In this document: piece after piece, positions 1 to 8,883 of the stretch | Position numbering within the stretch: position 1 is the first letter of the stretch | Layout of the letters: every line of letters begins with the position of its first letter | Assembly (NCBI GenBank): GCA_002245855.1 | Contig: NOUX01000011.1 | Coordinates: 1-64,000, forward strand | Source: Sphingobacterium cellulitidis | Lineage (GTDB): Bacteria > Bacteroidota > Bacteroidia > Sphingobacteriales > Sphingobacteriaceae | Direction: 5' to 3' | DNA length: 64,000 nt | Program-made: the position numbers and the translations under genes | The notes under the pieces: model-generated | What the model saw: the letters and a program-made list of their open reading frames with translations, nothing else | Databases searched by the model: none | Told to the model about the DNA's origin: nothing

Positions 1-47
1 TGTTTTTATGCGAATAATTGAATGAATCAGGATGCTGTAAAAAAACA

Positions 48-80
48 AAAAGCCTGCAAACGTTTAATTTGCAGGCTTTT
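48..80 (-). terminator. Rho-independent terminator after tRNA-Glu
   Basis: A perfect 13-bp stem (48-60 with 68-80) encloses a 7-base loop. Both flanks are A/T runs, so it can work in both directions. It lies just downstream of the minus-strand tRNA-Glu. Confidence 0.8.
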
Positions 81-103
81 GTATGTTTTGACTTCAAGAT
101 GTG

Positions 104-175
104 TAGCCCGTAGGGGAATCGAACCCCTGTTTCAAGAATGAAAATCTTGCGTCCTAACCCCTAGACGAACGGGCC
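104..175 (-). tRNA. tRNA-Glu (anticodon TTC)
   Basis: The reverse complement folds into a full cloverleaf of 72 nt. The acceptor stem GGCCCGT pairs with ACGGGCT, with a G-U at the first pair. The anticodon stem CAAGA/TCTTG carries the loop TTTTCAT, giving anticodon TTC. The T loop is the standard GTTCGATTC form. The 3' CCA is not encoded: the bases after the discriminator A read CAC. It is a single-gene unit with its own promoter upstream and terminator downstream. Confidence 0.97.
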
Positions 176-193
176 GGTTTGTTTTCCGGTGTG

Positions 194-224
194 CAAATAT
201 AGAATTTACTTTTTGTAACACAAA
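194..224 (-). promoter_or_regulatory. Bacteroidota-type promoter of tRNA-Glu
   Basis: On the minus strand, TTTG (221-224), a 19-base spacer and TATATTTG (194-201) match the Bacteroidota primary-sigma consensus TTTG/TAnnTTTG. Transcription should start around 188-190, about 13-15 bases before the mature tRNA 5' end. Confidence 0.75.
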
Positions 225-289
225 ATATTTTTTATAAAAATTGCTCATTCCCTTTTAAGATGCTATTTTTAAGCTGTAAATAACAACTT

Positions 290-2776
290 ATGAAACTAAT
301 TAAAACCCTAAGTATCTGTGCTATTCTTTTGGCTACCTTCCATGCGAAGGCCCAGCAGAAGAACCTGGAAGTAAAATGGGATTTCAATGAAAATTATAAT
401 CCAAAGGATAATCTTGCCCTGAAAATCATCGTTAAAAACAATGATTCGCAGACTTTGAACCTGAAAGGAAAAAACCTTTGGTTCAATTCCATGTATCCTA
501 TTGAAGAGAAAAATACCGGCGATTATTCCATTCATAACCGAAATGGCAATTTATATTCCATTGATTTCACAGATCAATTTAGCATAAAGGGCAATGATTC
601 CTTAGTCATTGACTATAAATCACTCTATCCGATTACACACACTTCCTTGACTCCAAATGGGTTCTATTTACAGGATCGTAACAATCCTAAGGAAGTAATC
701 AATATTGGACATCCTCAAGTTTTGCCTTTGCAACTTTCCGTGGAAGAGCAAAACAAATTCCTCAATGAGTTATTCGAGAAGAATGCATCCAGAATTTCGA
801 AGGGATCTCAATTGATTCTGCCTACACCTGCTCATATAAAAGTTGGCAAAGGACAATATAAATTCGATACCCAGGTAACTTATTATGTACATGAACATTT
901 CAATTTCGCATTGAAGCCATTTCAGGAATTAGCTGGACAATTAAGTCAATTGACATTTGTTGGCGGAAATGAGAAAGATGCAAACATTAAAATTCTTTAT
1001 AAGGAAGGTTTAGGGGCAGAGGAGTATAACTTAAAGATCGATGCCAGGGGCATAACCATTGAAGCTACGGAAGCTGCAGGAGCATTCTATGCCTTACAGT
1101 CTATTAAGTCATTATTGACGGCAGATCAGCTCAGAGCCGATGGAACGGTGAGTCTTACATATTTGGAGGTTCATGATAAACCAAGGTTTGAATACCGTGG
1201 ATTCATGATGGACATTGCCAGAAACTTTAAGGGTGTCGAAACCATCAAGAAATACATTGATGTGATGGCACAATATAAGGTTAACAAGCTTCATCTGCAT
1301 TTTATTGACGATGAAGGTTGGCGATTGGAAATTCCTTCACTGCCAGAACTTACGGAAATAGGTTCTAAGCGCTCTCCTTTCTATCAGGATGGTTCGAGCA
1401 TTCAACCTGCTTATGGTTCTGGAACTGAAGTTACAGAGGGTCACTTCTTAACCAAGGCTCAATTTCAGGACTTGCTGAAATATGCAGCATCAAAATATAT
1501 TACCATCATCCCAGAAATTGAAACGCCAGGGCATGCTCGGGCTGCGATCAAATCCATGGAGACACGATATAATCGTTTGATGAAAGCGGGTAAAACTAAA
1601 GAAGCGGAAGAGTTTTTATTGTATGAAGCAGCTGATAAATCTGAATATAGCTCGGCCCAATATTGGGATGACAATGTGATGAATCCAGCTTTACCTTCTG
1701 TTTACCACTTTTTAGATGTAGTCCTGGACGATATTAAAAAGATGTATGATGAAGTCGGGTTGAAGCTCGAGGTAGTTTCGTTGGGTGGTGATGAAGTACC
1801 TGCTGGTTCTTGGGAAAAGTCTCCAGCAATACAAGCCTTGATGCAGAAAGAAGGTTTCAAATCTGTTTATGAAGTTTGGCCGTATTACGTGAAGAAAATC
1901 AATGCGATCTGTGCTTCTAAAGGCCTGACCATGGCTGGATGGGAAGAATTCGGAATGGAAAACAAAGGCTCAGGAATGGTTGTAAATGATGAATTGGCTC
2001 ATCTAGGAATGCACTTGGATGTCTGGAATAATGTGATTGGGGGAGGGCATGAAGACCTAGTTTATAAATTAGCTAATGCTGGATATAAAACTATCTTTAT
2101 CAGCGCTGCCAATTTCTATCTTGATATGGTTTGGGATCGTGATTTTAGAGAACCTGGATTAAAATGGGCCGCAATTTCTGATCTGTACCATTCTTTCTCC
2201 TTATTGCCAGAGAACTTCTTCTCCAATATGGCAATCACAGAACCTGGAAAGAAATTAGAACCTAAATATATAGCTTCCAAAGTACGATTGACCGAAAAAG
2301 GAAAGTCAAACTTATTAGGGGTTAAAGCTGCATTATGGGCAGAAACCGTATTGACACCTGAGGGAATGGACTATATGCTATTCCCAAGGATGTATGCACT
2401 TTCAGAACGCGCTTGGGCACCTAAGAGAGCCTGGGAGGATGATTCTAAATTCGATAAAAAAGCATTCGCTAAAACCTATTCAGATTTTGTAAATAAAGTC
2501 GGGTTAATGGAGCTTCCTAAACTTGACCTGATAGCTGATGGCTATAATTATAGATTGCCTTCAGTAGGGGTTGCTCAACAAGGAAATCTGTTGAAAGCGA
2601 ATATTGAATATCCTGGTTTTGATATCTATTATACCTTGGATAATTCAACGCCATCGGCCTCTTCTCAAAAATTTCCAATCAAGGGGTTGAAACTTAAGAA
2701 AGGCGACAAGATTAATCTGGCAGTAGTGGATGATAAGGGTAGAGTAGGAAGAGTATCCAGCTATCTGGTTCAATAA
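290..2776 (+). CDS. Secreted beta-N-acetylhexosaminidase, GH20 chitobiase type
   Basis: Predicted to remove non-reducing N-acetylglucosamine or N-acetylgalactosamine from chito-oligosaccharides, glycans or muropeptides outside the inner membrane. A signal peptide covers about residues 1-21 (cleavage near KA-QQ). Next come a chitobiase-like N-terminal carbohydrate-binding domain (about 25-150), a GH20b alpha/beta domain (about 175-295), the GH20 barrel (about 298-715) and a small C-terminal immunoglobulin-like domain (about 750-828). The catalytic Asp-Glu pair of GH20 is D501-E502 in SLGGDE; HLHFIDDEGWR near 335-345 and GHA near 415 are also family motifs. The 828 residues fit the multidomain chitobiase class rather than minimal GH20 enzymes. 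It is monocistronic, with a terminator after it. Exact substrate cannot be read from sequence. Confidence 0.93.
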   Translation: MKLIKTLSICAILLATFHAKAQQKNLEVKWDFNENYNPKDNLALKIIVKNNDSQTLNLKGKNLWFNSMYPIEEKNTGDYSIHNRNGNLYSIDFTDQFSIKGNDSLVIDYKSLYPITHTSLTPNGFYLQDRNNPKEVINIGHPQVLPLQLSVEEQNKFLNELFEKNASRISKGSQLILPTPAHIKVGKGQYKFDTQVTYYVHEHFNFALKPFQELAGQLSQLTFVGGNEKDANIKILYKEGLGAEEYNLKIDARGITIEATEAAGAFYALQSIKSLLTADQLRADGTVSLTYLEVHDKPRFEYRGFMMDIARNFKGVETIKKYIDVMAQYKVNKLHLHFIDDEGWRLEIPSLPELTEIGSKRSPFYQDGSSIQPAYGSGTEVTEGHFLTKAQFQDLLKYAASKYITIIPEIETPGHARAAIKSMETRYNRLMKAGKTKEAEEFLLYEAADKSEYSSAQYWDDNVMNPALPSVYHFLDVVLDDIKKMYDEVGLKLEVVSLGGDEVPAGSWEKSPAIQALMQKEGFKSVYEVWPYYVKKINAICASKGLTMAGWEEFGMENKGSGMVVNDELAHLGMHLDVWNNVIGGGHEDLVYKLANAGYKTIFISAANFYLDMVWDRDFREPGLKWAAISDLYHSFSLLPENFFSNMAITEPGKKLEPKYIASKVRLTEKGKSNLLGVKAALWAETVLTPEGMDYMLFPRMYALSERAWAPKRAWEDDSKFDKKAFAKTYSDFVNKVGLMELPKLDLIADGYNYRLPSVGVAQQGNLLKANIEYPGFDIYYTLDNSTPSASSQKFPIKGLKLKKGDKINLAVVDDKGRVGRVSSYLVQ

Positions 2777-2786
2777 AATTAAATCT

Positions 2787-2824
2787 AAAGAATCCAGTTT
2801 TTTCGCGGAAAAACTGGATTCTTT
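2787..2824 (+). terminator. Terminator after the GH20 gene
   Basis: GAATCCAGTTTTT (2790-2802) pairs with AAAAACTGGATTC (2809-2821), followed by a T-rich tract. It lies between convergent genes and may serve both. Confidence 0.8.
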
Positions 2825-2842
2825 ATTTCAATCATCTTCATT

Positions 2843-3556
2843 CTATTTAAATCCTATAAATGAAGCAAAACACAGGTGTTTATGTAGAACATCCACCATC
2901 TTAAACCCAACTTTCTCCAATAATTGCAATTGGTAAACCAAGGGTCTGGGTGAATCCTCTTTTTCTATGTAAGCAAAAACATGTTTTTGGTATTCTTGAT
3001 CCTTCAAGTTAATCAGAAAGTCCCCATAAAGATCTTGATAAATAAACTTTTGTATCGCGGGGCTATTTTGTTCAACCATATCAAAAATCCAGATACTTCC
3101 ACCGGGGCCTAACAGCTTATATAGCCTCGCAAATGATGTTTCCCAATCGGCATCATCTCGTAAATGGTGTAAAACCATGGTCGCAATAATTACATCATAT
3201 TTTCCTTCTGTAAGTTCAACCGTTCTAAAATCACCCTTGAAAATTTCTACTTTGCCTTCAGTATGTTCCTCCACTCTTTGTTTTGCTCTTTCCAACATGG
3301 GCAAACTCAAGTCTACAAGGTCTACATTCACTTTCGAATTGGTCTTCATTAAGGTTTTTACTGCATAATTCCCCGCGCCACAACCAATATCCAATATATA
3401 CTCTAAATCAGGGTAAAGGTTCTTTATTCCGTCTGTAATCAGCTCCATATTTAATACAGCATCGATCGTATTGGCTTGACTCGTCTCTAAATTGGAAAAT
3501 CGTTCTACATCCGCATCAAATCGTTGTTCAATCTCTTCTAAACTTGATTTATTCAT
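2843..3556 (-). CDS. Class I SAM-dependent methyltransferase
   Basis: A 237-residue cytosolic protein with a seven-strand methyltransferase fold. Motif I is DIGCGAGNY at about 56-64, an acidic residue ends strand beta-2 (VDLVDLS), and ATMVLHHLRDD is the post-motif region of small-molecule or quinone/lipid methyltransferases. The substrate cannot be assigned. It is divergent from the LysR gene at 3645, with 88 bases between the two starts. LysR regulators commonly control the divergent neighbour, so this is its most likely target. Confidence 0.85.
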   Translation of the reverse strand: MNKSSLEEIEQRFDADVERFSNLETSQANTIDAVLNMELITDGIKNLYPDLEYILDIGCGAGNYAVKTLMKTNSKVNVDLVDLSLPMLERAKQRVEEHTEGKVEIFKGDFRTVELTEGKYDVIIATMVLHHLRDDADWETSFARLYKLLGPGGSIWIFDMVEQNSPAIQKFIYQDLYGDFLINLKDQEYQKHVFAYIEKEDSPRPLVYQLQLLEKVGFKMVDVLHKHLCFASFIGFK

Positions 3557-3628
3557 GATCTATTTGTTTGATACTCAAATTTATCTCTTTCAGTTATACC
3601 TGAAAAATACTATTTTTATCATAAGATA

Positions 3629-3643
3629 ATACCTTACAGGTAT
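3629..3643. promoter_or_regulatory. Palindromic operator candidate between LysR gene and methyltransferase
   Basis: ATACCT-TAC-AGGTAT is a perfect interrupted palindrome with the T-N11-A spacing typical of LysR boxes. It ends one base before the LysR start codon. A second ATACCT half-site lies at about 3596. Binding here would block the regulator's own expression and could affect the divergent gene. This is inference from sequence and position. Confidence 0.5.
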
Positions 3644-3644
3644 C

Positions 3645-4517
3645 ATGGAACTAAGACATTTACATTATTTTAAGACCCTAGCCGAAGAATTGCATTTCGG
3701 GCATGCTGCGAAAAGATTATTTATTTCACAGCCACCTCTAAGTCGACAAATCAAGGAACTTGAACTCGAGCTTAAAGCTGAACTCTTTATTAGAAATAAT
3801 AAAAAAGTGGAACTCACTGAAGCTGGAAAGTATTTCTATGCTCAGGTTGATGCCATGATCAGTCATTTGGAGCTAGTCAAGAATACAACCCGGTTGATTC
3901 ATGAACAGGTTTCTGGAGAAATCCGCCTTGGTTATATTAGTTCCACACCAAAGCAATTTATCGCCAATATTCTAGAGGATCTAAAAATTACCTTTCCCTT
4001 GCTTCAGGTAAATCTGATTGAAGCTTCAAGTATGGTTCAGGTAAAATCTTTGCTTAATGGTAAGCTGGATCTAGCCATCATTCGTGGCAAGATCCCTGAA
4101 AATAATATTCAAATGAAATTATTGTTTAAGGATGAATTATGTGTGGTTGCTCCATTGAAAAACTTTGGAAAATTCGCCCTTGATGAAATTAAATCCATGG
4201 ATTACATTTCATTTAATAATGACTATGCACCAGATTATTTTAAGTTGAGTGAGGAACTTAGCCAAAAGCTGAATTTTGAACCTAAAATAAAGCATCAATG
4301 CAATAATATGAATGCTATCCTGGAGCTGGTGCGGTTAAAGGTAGGCTATGCTATTGCCCCATTTAGTATTGTTCAATCCAATAAGGATTTAACGATTATC
4401 AAATCTTCCGAAATTCAGAAAAAAATTGAAAGTAATGTTTATCTGGCTTATCATGCGGATAATTCCAGCATGGGGATGAGGCAAATCCTGGATAGGATAG
4501 GCAAACTACAAAAATAA
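3645..4517 (+). CDS. LysR-family transcriptional regulator
   Basis: A 290-residue regulator. Residues 1-60 are the standard winged helix-turn-helix (MELRHLHYFKTLAEELHFG, then ISQPPLSRQIKELE). The rest is the periplasmic-binding-like effector domain (about 88-290). The length is typical. It is transcribed divergently from a methyltransferase gene, with a palindrome directly before its start codon that fits autoregulation. The effector molecule is unknown. Confidence 0.92.
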   Translation: MELRHLHYFKTLAEELHFGHAAKRLFISQPPLSRQIKELELELKAELFIRNNKKVELTEAGKYFYAQVDAMISHLELVKNTTRLIHEQVSGEIRLGYISSTPKQFIANILEDLKITFPLLQVNLIEASSMVQVKSLLNGKLDLAIIRGKIPENNIQMKLLFKDELCVVAPLKNFGKFALDEIKSMDYISFNNDYAPDYFKLSEELSQKLNFEPKIKHQCNNMNAILELVRLKVGYAIAPFSIVQSNKDLTIIKSSEIQKKIESNVYLAYHADNSSMGMRQILDRIGKLQK

Positions 4518-4550
4518 AGGTCTCCCAAATTTTGAGAGACCTTTAATATT
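4516..4550 (+). terminator. Terminator after the LysR gene
   Basis: AAAGGTCTC (4516-4524) pairs with GAGACCTTT (4536-4544), overlapping the stop codon of the LysR gene. The minus-strand gene at 4566 ends nearby, so it may act in both directions. Confidence 0.7.
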
Positions 4551-4565
4551 TATCTATATTTTACC

Positions 4566-5285
4566 TTAGAACGTTTTAAATTTCTCAGGTTCCATTTCCG
4601 TAAATGAGGCTACTTTTTGATAAGTGATACTGTCTGCATTCGCCTTAAAGGTAGTAGGAAGGATCAATCCATTCCCGATATCCTTATAGCCATTTACTAA
4701 ATAACTTTTATTATCCATATCCAAACGTTTTACCAATCCAGATTCTTCGCTGACATAGAAACTTCCAGAATTACCCAAGAAATTGGAAAAATCTAATTTT
4801 TGAAGCTTCTCCGCATTGATAATCTTATTGCTGGACTGGGAACTGATATTGGAGGAAAGAATACTGATAGGTAAGGATAATACCTTTAAATCAATATTAT
4901 ATTGTCCAATCAAATCCTGTAAAACATTTCTAAAGTCTTGAGCTGATATTTCAGCACCATTTTCATTATAGATATGATTTAACTTCTGGCTTTGAACATT
5001 CAACAAGGCAACTACATTTTCATTGTTCAGGGTGCCTTCAAAACGTACATTCCCAGATTGTTTGTCCAATAAGAACGTCCTGTTCCCGCTAATGGATGGA
5101 TATTTACTATTTCCAGAAACGGTAAACATAATATATTTGGTGCTTTCCCATTTCGATTTGCCCCCAACACCATTCCAGATCTTGTCCATGATATTGTCAG
5201 ACTGTGCTGAAAGCATTGCTGGCGAAATTGTAAGTGCAGCAAATATTAAATAGATATAGAAAACTATATTCTTCTGTTGTTTCAT
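4566..5285 (-). CDS. Exported protein of unknown function
   Basis: I do not recognise a family with certainty. The start at 5285 was chosen because it begins a clear signal peptide (MKQQKN, a hydrophobic stretch, then cleavage near LSAQ); the longer upstream frame would put 15 hydrophilic residues before it. The 239-residue product contains segments such as GNSKYPSISGNRTFLLDKQSGNVRFEG split across beta-strand-like stretches, suggesting an all-beta periplasmic protein of the outer-membrane lipoprotein-sorting/LolA-like kind. That is only a resemblance. Single gene, with a 142-base gap to ribH. Confidence 0.75.
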   Translation of the reverse strand: MKQQKNIVFYIYLIFAALTISPAMLSAQSDNIMDKIWNGVGGKSKWESTKYIMFTVSGNSKYPSISGNRTFLLDKQSGNVRFEGTLNNENVVALLNVQSQKLNHIYNENGAEISAQDFRNVLQDLIGQYNIDLKVLSLPISILSSNISSQSSNKIINAEKLQKLDFSNFLGNSGSFYVSEESGLVKRLDMDNKSYLVNGYKDIGNGLILPTTFKANADSITYQKVASFTEMEPEKFKTF

Positions 5286-5427
5286 AATACTGAATTTTGT
5301 GATAATATGAGAGGAATTCACTACGTGCATAATTCTGCAACCCCAAAATCAAATTGGGAATGATTGAGTTGCTTTGTTCGTATGTGTATTTTGTATCATA
5401 ACCTCCTAGTTATCAAAAACAATACCA

Positions 5428-5916
5428 TTAATGATTTTTGTGGATTAGGCCCATTTGAATTGCCGTAATGGCAGCTTCTTCACCTTTATTTCCATGTTTA
5501 CCTCCAGCTCTATCCAAGGCTTGTTGCTCATTGTCTGTGGTCAACACCCCAAAGATTACCGGTTTATTGTATTTTATCCCTACTTGCGCAATCCCGTTTG
5601 CTACCGCATCACAGATAAAGTCAAAATGACGGGTCTCCCCTTGAATAACACAACCTAATGTGATCACGGCATCTAATTCTTTATTGCGTAAGGCAATATC
5701 ACTGCCTGAAATCAATTCATAGCTTCCAGGTACTTCAATCAATTCAATGTTCTCTTCCTTCGCACCATGGTTCAATAAACCTTGATATGCTCCATTTAAT
5801 AAGGCTCCTGTAATTTGTGCATTCCATTGCGATACTACAATCGCAAACTTTAAATTTTCAGCATTACCCACTGCTAAGTGCGAAAAGTCAGAGAGATTCT
5901 TTAAGGAACTTGACAT
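5428..5916 (-). CDS. ribH: 6,7-dimethyl-8-ribityllumazine synthase
   Basis: Catalyses the penultimate step of riboflavin synthesis, joining 5-amino-6-ribitylaminouracil to 3,4-dihydroxybutanone 4-phosphate. The 162-residue length is normal for the family. Visible motifs: FAIVVSQWN (substrate pyrimidine site), the EVPGSYE loop, LGCVIQGETRHFDFI with the catalytic-region His, and FGVLTTDN. It stands apart from other rib genes, with a terminator between it and the upstream TPR gene, so it is probably a single-gene unit. No FMN riboswitch is visible before it. Confidence 0.97.
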   Translation of the reverse strand: MSSSLKNLSDFSHLAVGNAENLKFAIVVSQWNAQITGALLNGAYQGLLNHGAKEENIELIEVPGSYELISGSDIALRNKELDAVITLGCVIQGETRHFDFICDAVANGIAQVGIKYNKPVIFGVLTTDNEQQALDRAGGKHGNKGEEAAITAIQMGLIHKNH

Positions 5917-5921
5917 ACGTA

Positions 5922-5957
5922 TATAATAAAAATAAAGGGCTACCTTTTGGTAGCCCT
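5922..5957 (-). terminator. Terminator between TPR gene and ribH
   Basis: A 9-bp GC-rich stem, AGGGCTACC (5936-5944) with GGTAGCCCT (5949-5957), has a 4-base loop and is followed on the minus strand by a T-rich tract (5922-5935). It separates ribH from the upstream minus-strand gene. Confidence 0.8.
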
Positions 5958-6069
5958 CAAAGATAATTAAAATATTTTTGGTATCTGTTGAAGCTTGATT
6001 GGTTGTAGACCAACCTTGTCAATTTCTTCAATAAGGTGAAACCTAAATCCTAATTCCTAAATCCTGAAT

Positions 6070-6747
6070 CTATTGTTGCTTTGCTTGAACGCGTGCAAGA
6101 AAGCTGTCAATTGTAGTGGATTCAGCACTCTCAGGAAATTCATCTCTGATACGTTGGTATGAGATTTCAGCATTTTTGTAATCCTGTAATTCCTCATATA
6201 CCAAACCTAATTTCTTTAAGAAAATTGGAGTTGTGTAAGCGTTGCTGCTCTTGTCAGCTGCTTTCTTATAATAGTTTGAAGCTTTATCGTAGATCTTCTC
6301 TTCCGAATAAGCATCGCCTAATAATCCAATTACCAATGGATCTAATACTTCACTTCCTGTTTCAGTATATTGTTCCAAATATTTGATTGCCTCTTTGAAG
6401 TTTTTCTGACGTAAGTATAAACCTCCTAGATAAGCATTCGCAATGTTCGCTGATTTTGTGTTTGAATACTCATCAGCAATTTCTTTAAATCCTGGGAATG
6501 AACCATCACCATCGATTGCTTTCTTCTGTAATGAATCAATCGTAGCATAGTGTTCTGCTTGGTACATTTGGTTAGCTGCCTTCTCTGCTCTTGGCGCTAG
6601 ATAAAAATTCTTGTATCCGAAATAAAGGAGGATCAATACAATGATACCTGCAACTATAAAGATGATACTCTTTTGATTTTCTTCGAAAAATGATTTCTTC
6701 GGCCCTGTTTTAATCGCTGAAGAACCGTTTTGATTATTTTGTGACAT
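6070..6747 (-). CDS. Membrane-anchored tetratricopeptide-repeat protein (YfgM-like)
   Basis: 225 residues. A cytosolic N-terminus of about 28 residues is followed by one hydrophobic segment (about 28-45) and then TPR-like helical repeats (about 60-225) facing the periplasm. The arrangement matches the YfgM/ancillary SecYEG-associated type, where the repeats bind partner proteins. Motifs such as AYLGGLYLRQKNFKEAIKYL and KLGLVYEELQDYKNAE are clear TPR units. It sits upstream of ribH but is separated from it by a terminator. The stop codon lies within a repetitive CCTAAATCC-like tract. Specific role unknown. Confidence 0.82.
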   Translation of the reverse strand: MSQNNQNGSSAIKTGPKKSFFEENQKSIIFIVAGIIVLILLYFGYKNFYLAPRAEKAANQMYQAEHYATIDSLQKKAIDGDGSFPGFKEIADEYSNTKSANIANAYLGGLYLRQKNFKEAIKYLEQYTETGSEVLDPLVIGLLGDAYSEEKIYDKASNYYKKAADKSSNAYTTPIFLKKLGLVYEELQDYKNAEISYQRIRDEFPESAESTTIDSFLARVQAKQQ

Positions 6748-6829
6748 TCTTAGTTTTAATAGATTACGGAACGCAAAAATACACTTTTAAAGAATACTTG
6801 CAATAATTTAGGAAAAATATTTAACAGCA

Positions 6830-8755
6830 TTAGGAGTTCGCATTCACCATGTTTTCTTTATCCAATTGTTCATAAATCGAGTTCTGGCTTTTGAATTCCG
6901 GAACCATAACCTTCATCTGACGAACAATATTCAGATTATTATTGCCTTCCAACTGTTTGGAAAGAACTTGGATTTCATTTTTAACCACATTGAAATCGTT
7001 CTCGCGCACCTTCGCAATCATGATTTTTTCATGGTGCGTAGGCATTGTGTTCTCCAAGTCATTCAATAATTCTTCGTATAATTTTTCACCTGGTCTTAAA
7101 CCCGTGAACTTAATATCAATATCTTTGAATGGGGTGAAACCAGATAAGCGGATCATTTTCTTGGCCAGATCCACAATCTTAACAGATTTACCCATGTCAA
7201 ATACGAAGATCTCACCGCCATTCCCCATATTACCAGCTTCAATCACGAGTTGACAAGCCTCTGGAATAGTCATGAAATATCGGGTGATATCTGGATGGGT
7301 AACCGTTACTGGACCTCCCTTTTCAATCTGATCCTTAAACCTCGGAATAACCGATCCATTCGAACCCAAGACATTCCCAAATCGCGTGGTAATAAAACGT
7401 GTCGCTTTGATTCCATTTACTGAGGATAAGTATTTGTTCAAGGATTGAACATACTTCTCCGCAATTCGCTTCGTCGCCCCCATAACATTCGTAGGGTTGA
7501 CCGCCTTATCTGTAGATACAAATACAAATTTTTGAACCTCAAACTCTACAGCTAAATTCGATAGGAGATATGTGCCGAATACATTCGTCTTAACACCCTC
7601 ACTTGGGTGATTCTCCATCATTGGAACATGCTTATAGGCCGCCGCATGATAAACATAATGCGGTTTGAAGGTCTCGAAAAGCAAACGCATCCGCTCCTCA
7701 CTACGAATATCAGCAATATAAGTATGGTAGATCTGATTCTTGAATTGATCTTGAAGATCTAGCTGTAGATTATGTAATGGTGATTCCGCCTGATCACATA
7801 AGATGATCATCTGCGGTTCGTATTTACCCAACTGTTTTGAGATCTCACTCCCAATTGAGCCTGCCGCTCCTGTCACCAATACCCTTTTGCCACGCAATTG
7901 ATCCATTAATTTCTCATTCGAAATCTCAATTGGAGCACGCTCCAGTAAATCCTCAATTTTGATTTGCTTGATCTGTGCTGGAGATAAATCCCCGTTGATG
8001 ATTTTACTTACCGGCGGCAAGGTCAATACCGTAATATTATGCTCTAAGGCTTGGTCGATTATATTGTTTTTAACATCAATATCAATATTGGAGGAAGCAA
8101 TGATCAATTCATCCACCCCGAATTTATGGGCGGCACGAGAGAAATCCTTGGAACCATAGATTTTTAAACCATCGATGGATTTTCCAATTTTCTCCTCATT
8201 ATCATCGATATATGCTACAATAGTTTTCTCTGAACGAAAGTCATGCTCAAAGGTTCTTTTTACTGCGATTCCTAAATCCCCAGCACCATATACAATTGCA
8301 TTCTTACGACCGTTCCGGGTTGATTTCGTGTATTGAAAGAAAATCTTGATACAGGTTCTATAAGTGGTCAATCCGGTGAATGCAAATAAGGCATAAATAA
8401 TAATCAGGTTTGTAGGAATATTGATATGTATTTGTAACGCAATAAAAATCAATTTCGCAATAAACATGATGATGGAAGTAAAGACAATCGTCGATAAAAT
8501 CCGAATGGAATCTACCGCAGAAGTGTACCTCACAATACCACTATAAAGCTTGAAAACCAAAAATGAAATGGCGGTCAAAGTCATGCAAAATAAGAACTCA
8601 ATAGAGAAGTCCGTTTTAGAGAAAGAATCAACATTAAAATTGTTGTAGAGAGTAAATGCCAATAAAAAGGCACAAGCGGAAACTGCTATGTCGAACATGA
8701 AGATAATCCATCTAGGAACAATCTTGATGTGATTCAACGGCTTAATTATTCTCAT
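6830..8755 (-). CDS. Membrane nucleotide-sugar 4,6-dehydratase/epimerase, FlaA1/WbpM/CapD family
   Basis: 641 residues, the normal size of the long membrane form. About four transmembrane segments (residues 15-130) precede a first Rossmann-like domain (VYGAGDLG near 155) and a second, catalytic SDR domain (VTGAAGSIGSE near 295-305). STDKAVNPTNVMGATK carries the Ser-Asp-Lys active site with Met where soluble relatives have Tyr, a hallmark of the membrane UDP-GlcNAc 4,6-dehydratases. It is predicted to supply a deoxy-amino sugar for O-antigen, capsule or glycoprotein glycans. No glycosyltransferases lie beside it here, so it may be a stand-alone housekeeping copy. It is divergent from ald. Confidence 0.92.
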   Translation of the reverse strand: MRIIKPLNHIKIVPRWIIFMFDIAVSACAFLLAFTLYNNFNVDSFSKTDFSIEFLFCMTLTAISFLVFKLYSGIVRYTSAVDSIRILSTIVFTSIIMFIAKLIFIALQIHINIPTNLIIIYALFAFTGLTTYRTCIKIFFQYTKSTRNGRKNAIVYGAGDLGIAVKRTFEHDFRSEKTIVAYIDDNEEKIGKSIDGLKIYGSKDFSRAAHKFGVDELIIASSNIDIDVKNNIIDQALEHNITVLTLPPVSKIINGDLSPAQIKQIKIEDLLERAPIEISNEKLMDQLRGKRVLVTGAAGSIGSEISKQLGKYEPQMIILCDQAESPLHNLQLDLQDQFKNQIYHTYIADIRSEERMRLLFETFKPHYVYHAAAYKHVPMMENHPSEGVKTNVFGTYLLSNLAVEFEVQKFVFVSTDKAVNPTNVMGATKRIAEKYVQSLNKYLSSVNGIKATRFITTRFGNVLGSNGSVIPRFKDQIEKGGPVTVTHPDITRYFMTIPEACQLVIEAGNMGNGGEIFVFDMGKSVKIVDLAKKMIRLSGFTPFKDIDIKFTGLRPGEKLYEELLNDLENTMPTHHEKIMIAKVRENDFNVVKNEIQVLSKQLEGNNNLNIVRQMKVMVPEFKSQNSIYEQLDKENMVNANS

Positions 8756-8883
8756 CCTAACGGGTTAGTTTGTAAACTTACGATTAATATAGTTTATATA
8801 TTTAATTTTAACCAAATATAATCCTTAACCTTTATTTGTTGAAATATTATTACGTATTTTTAACATGCATTATATTTACATAA

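Noticed and set aside
5428..5916. FMN riboswitch upstream of ribH
   Set aside because: The upstream hairpin is a simple terminator; none of the conserved RFN segments is present.
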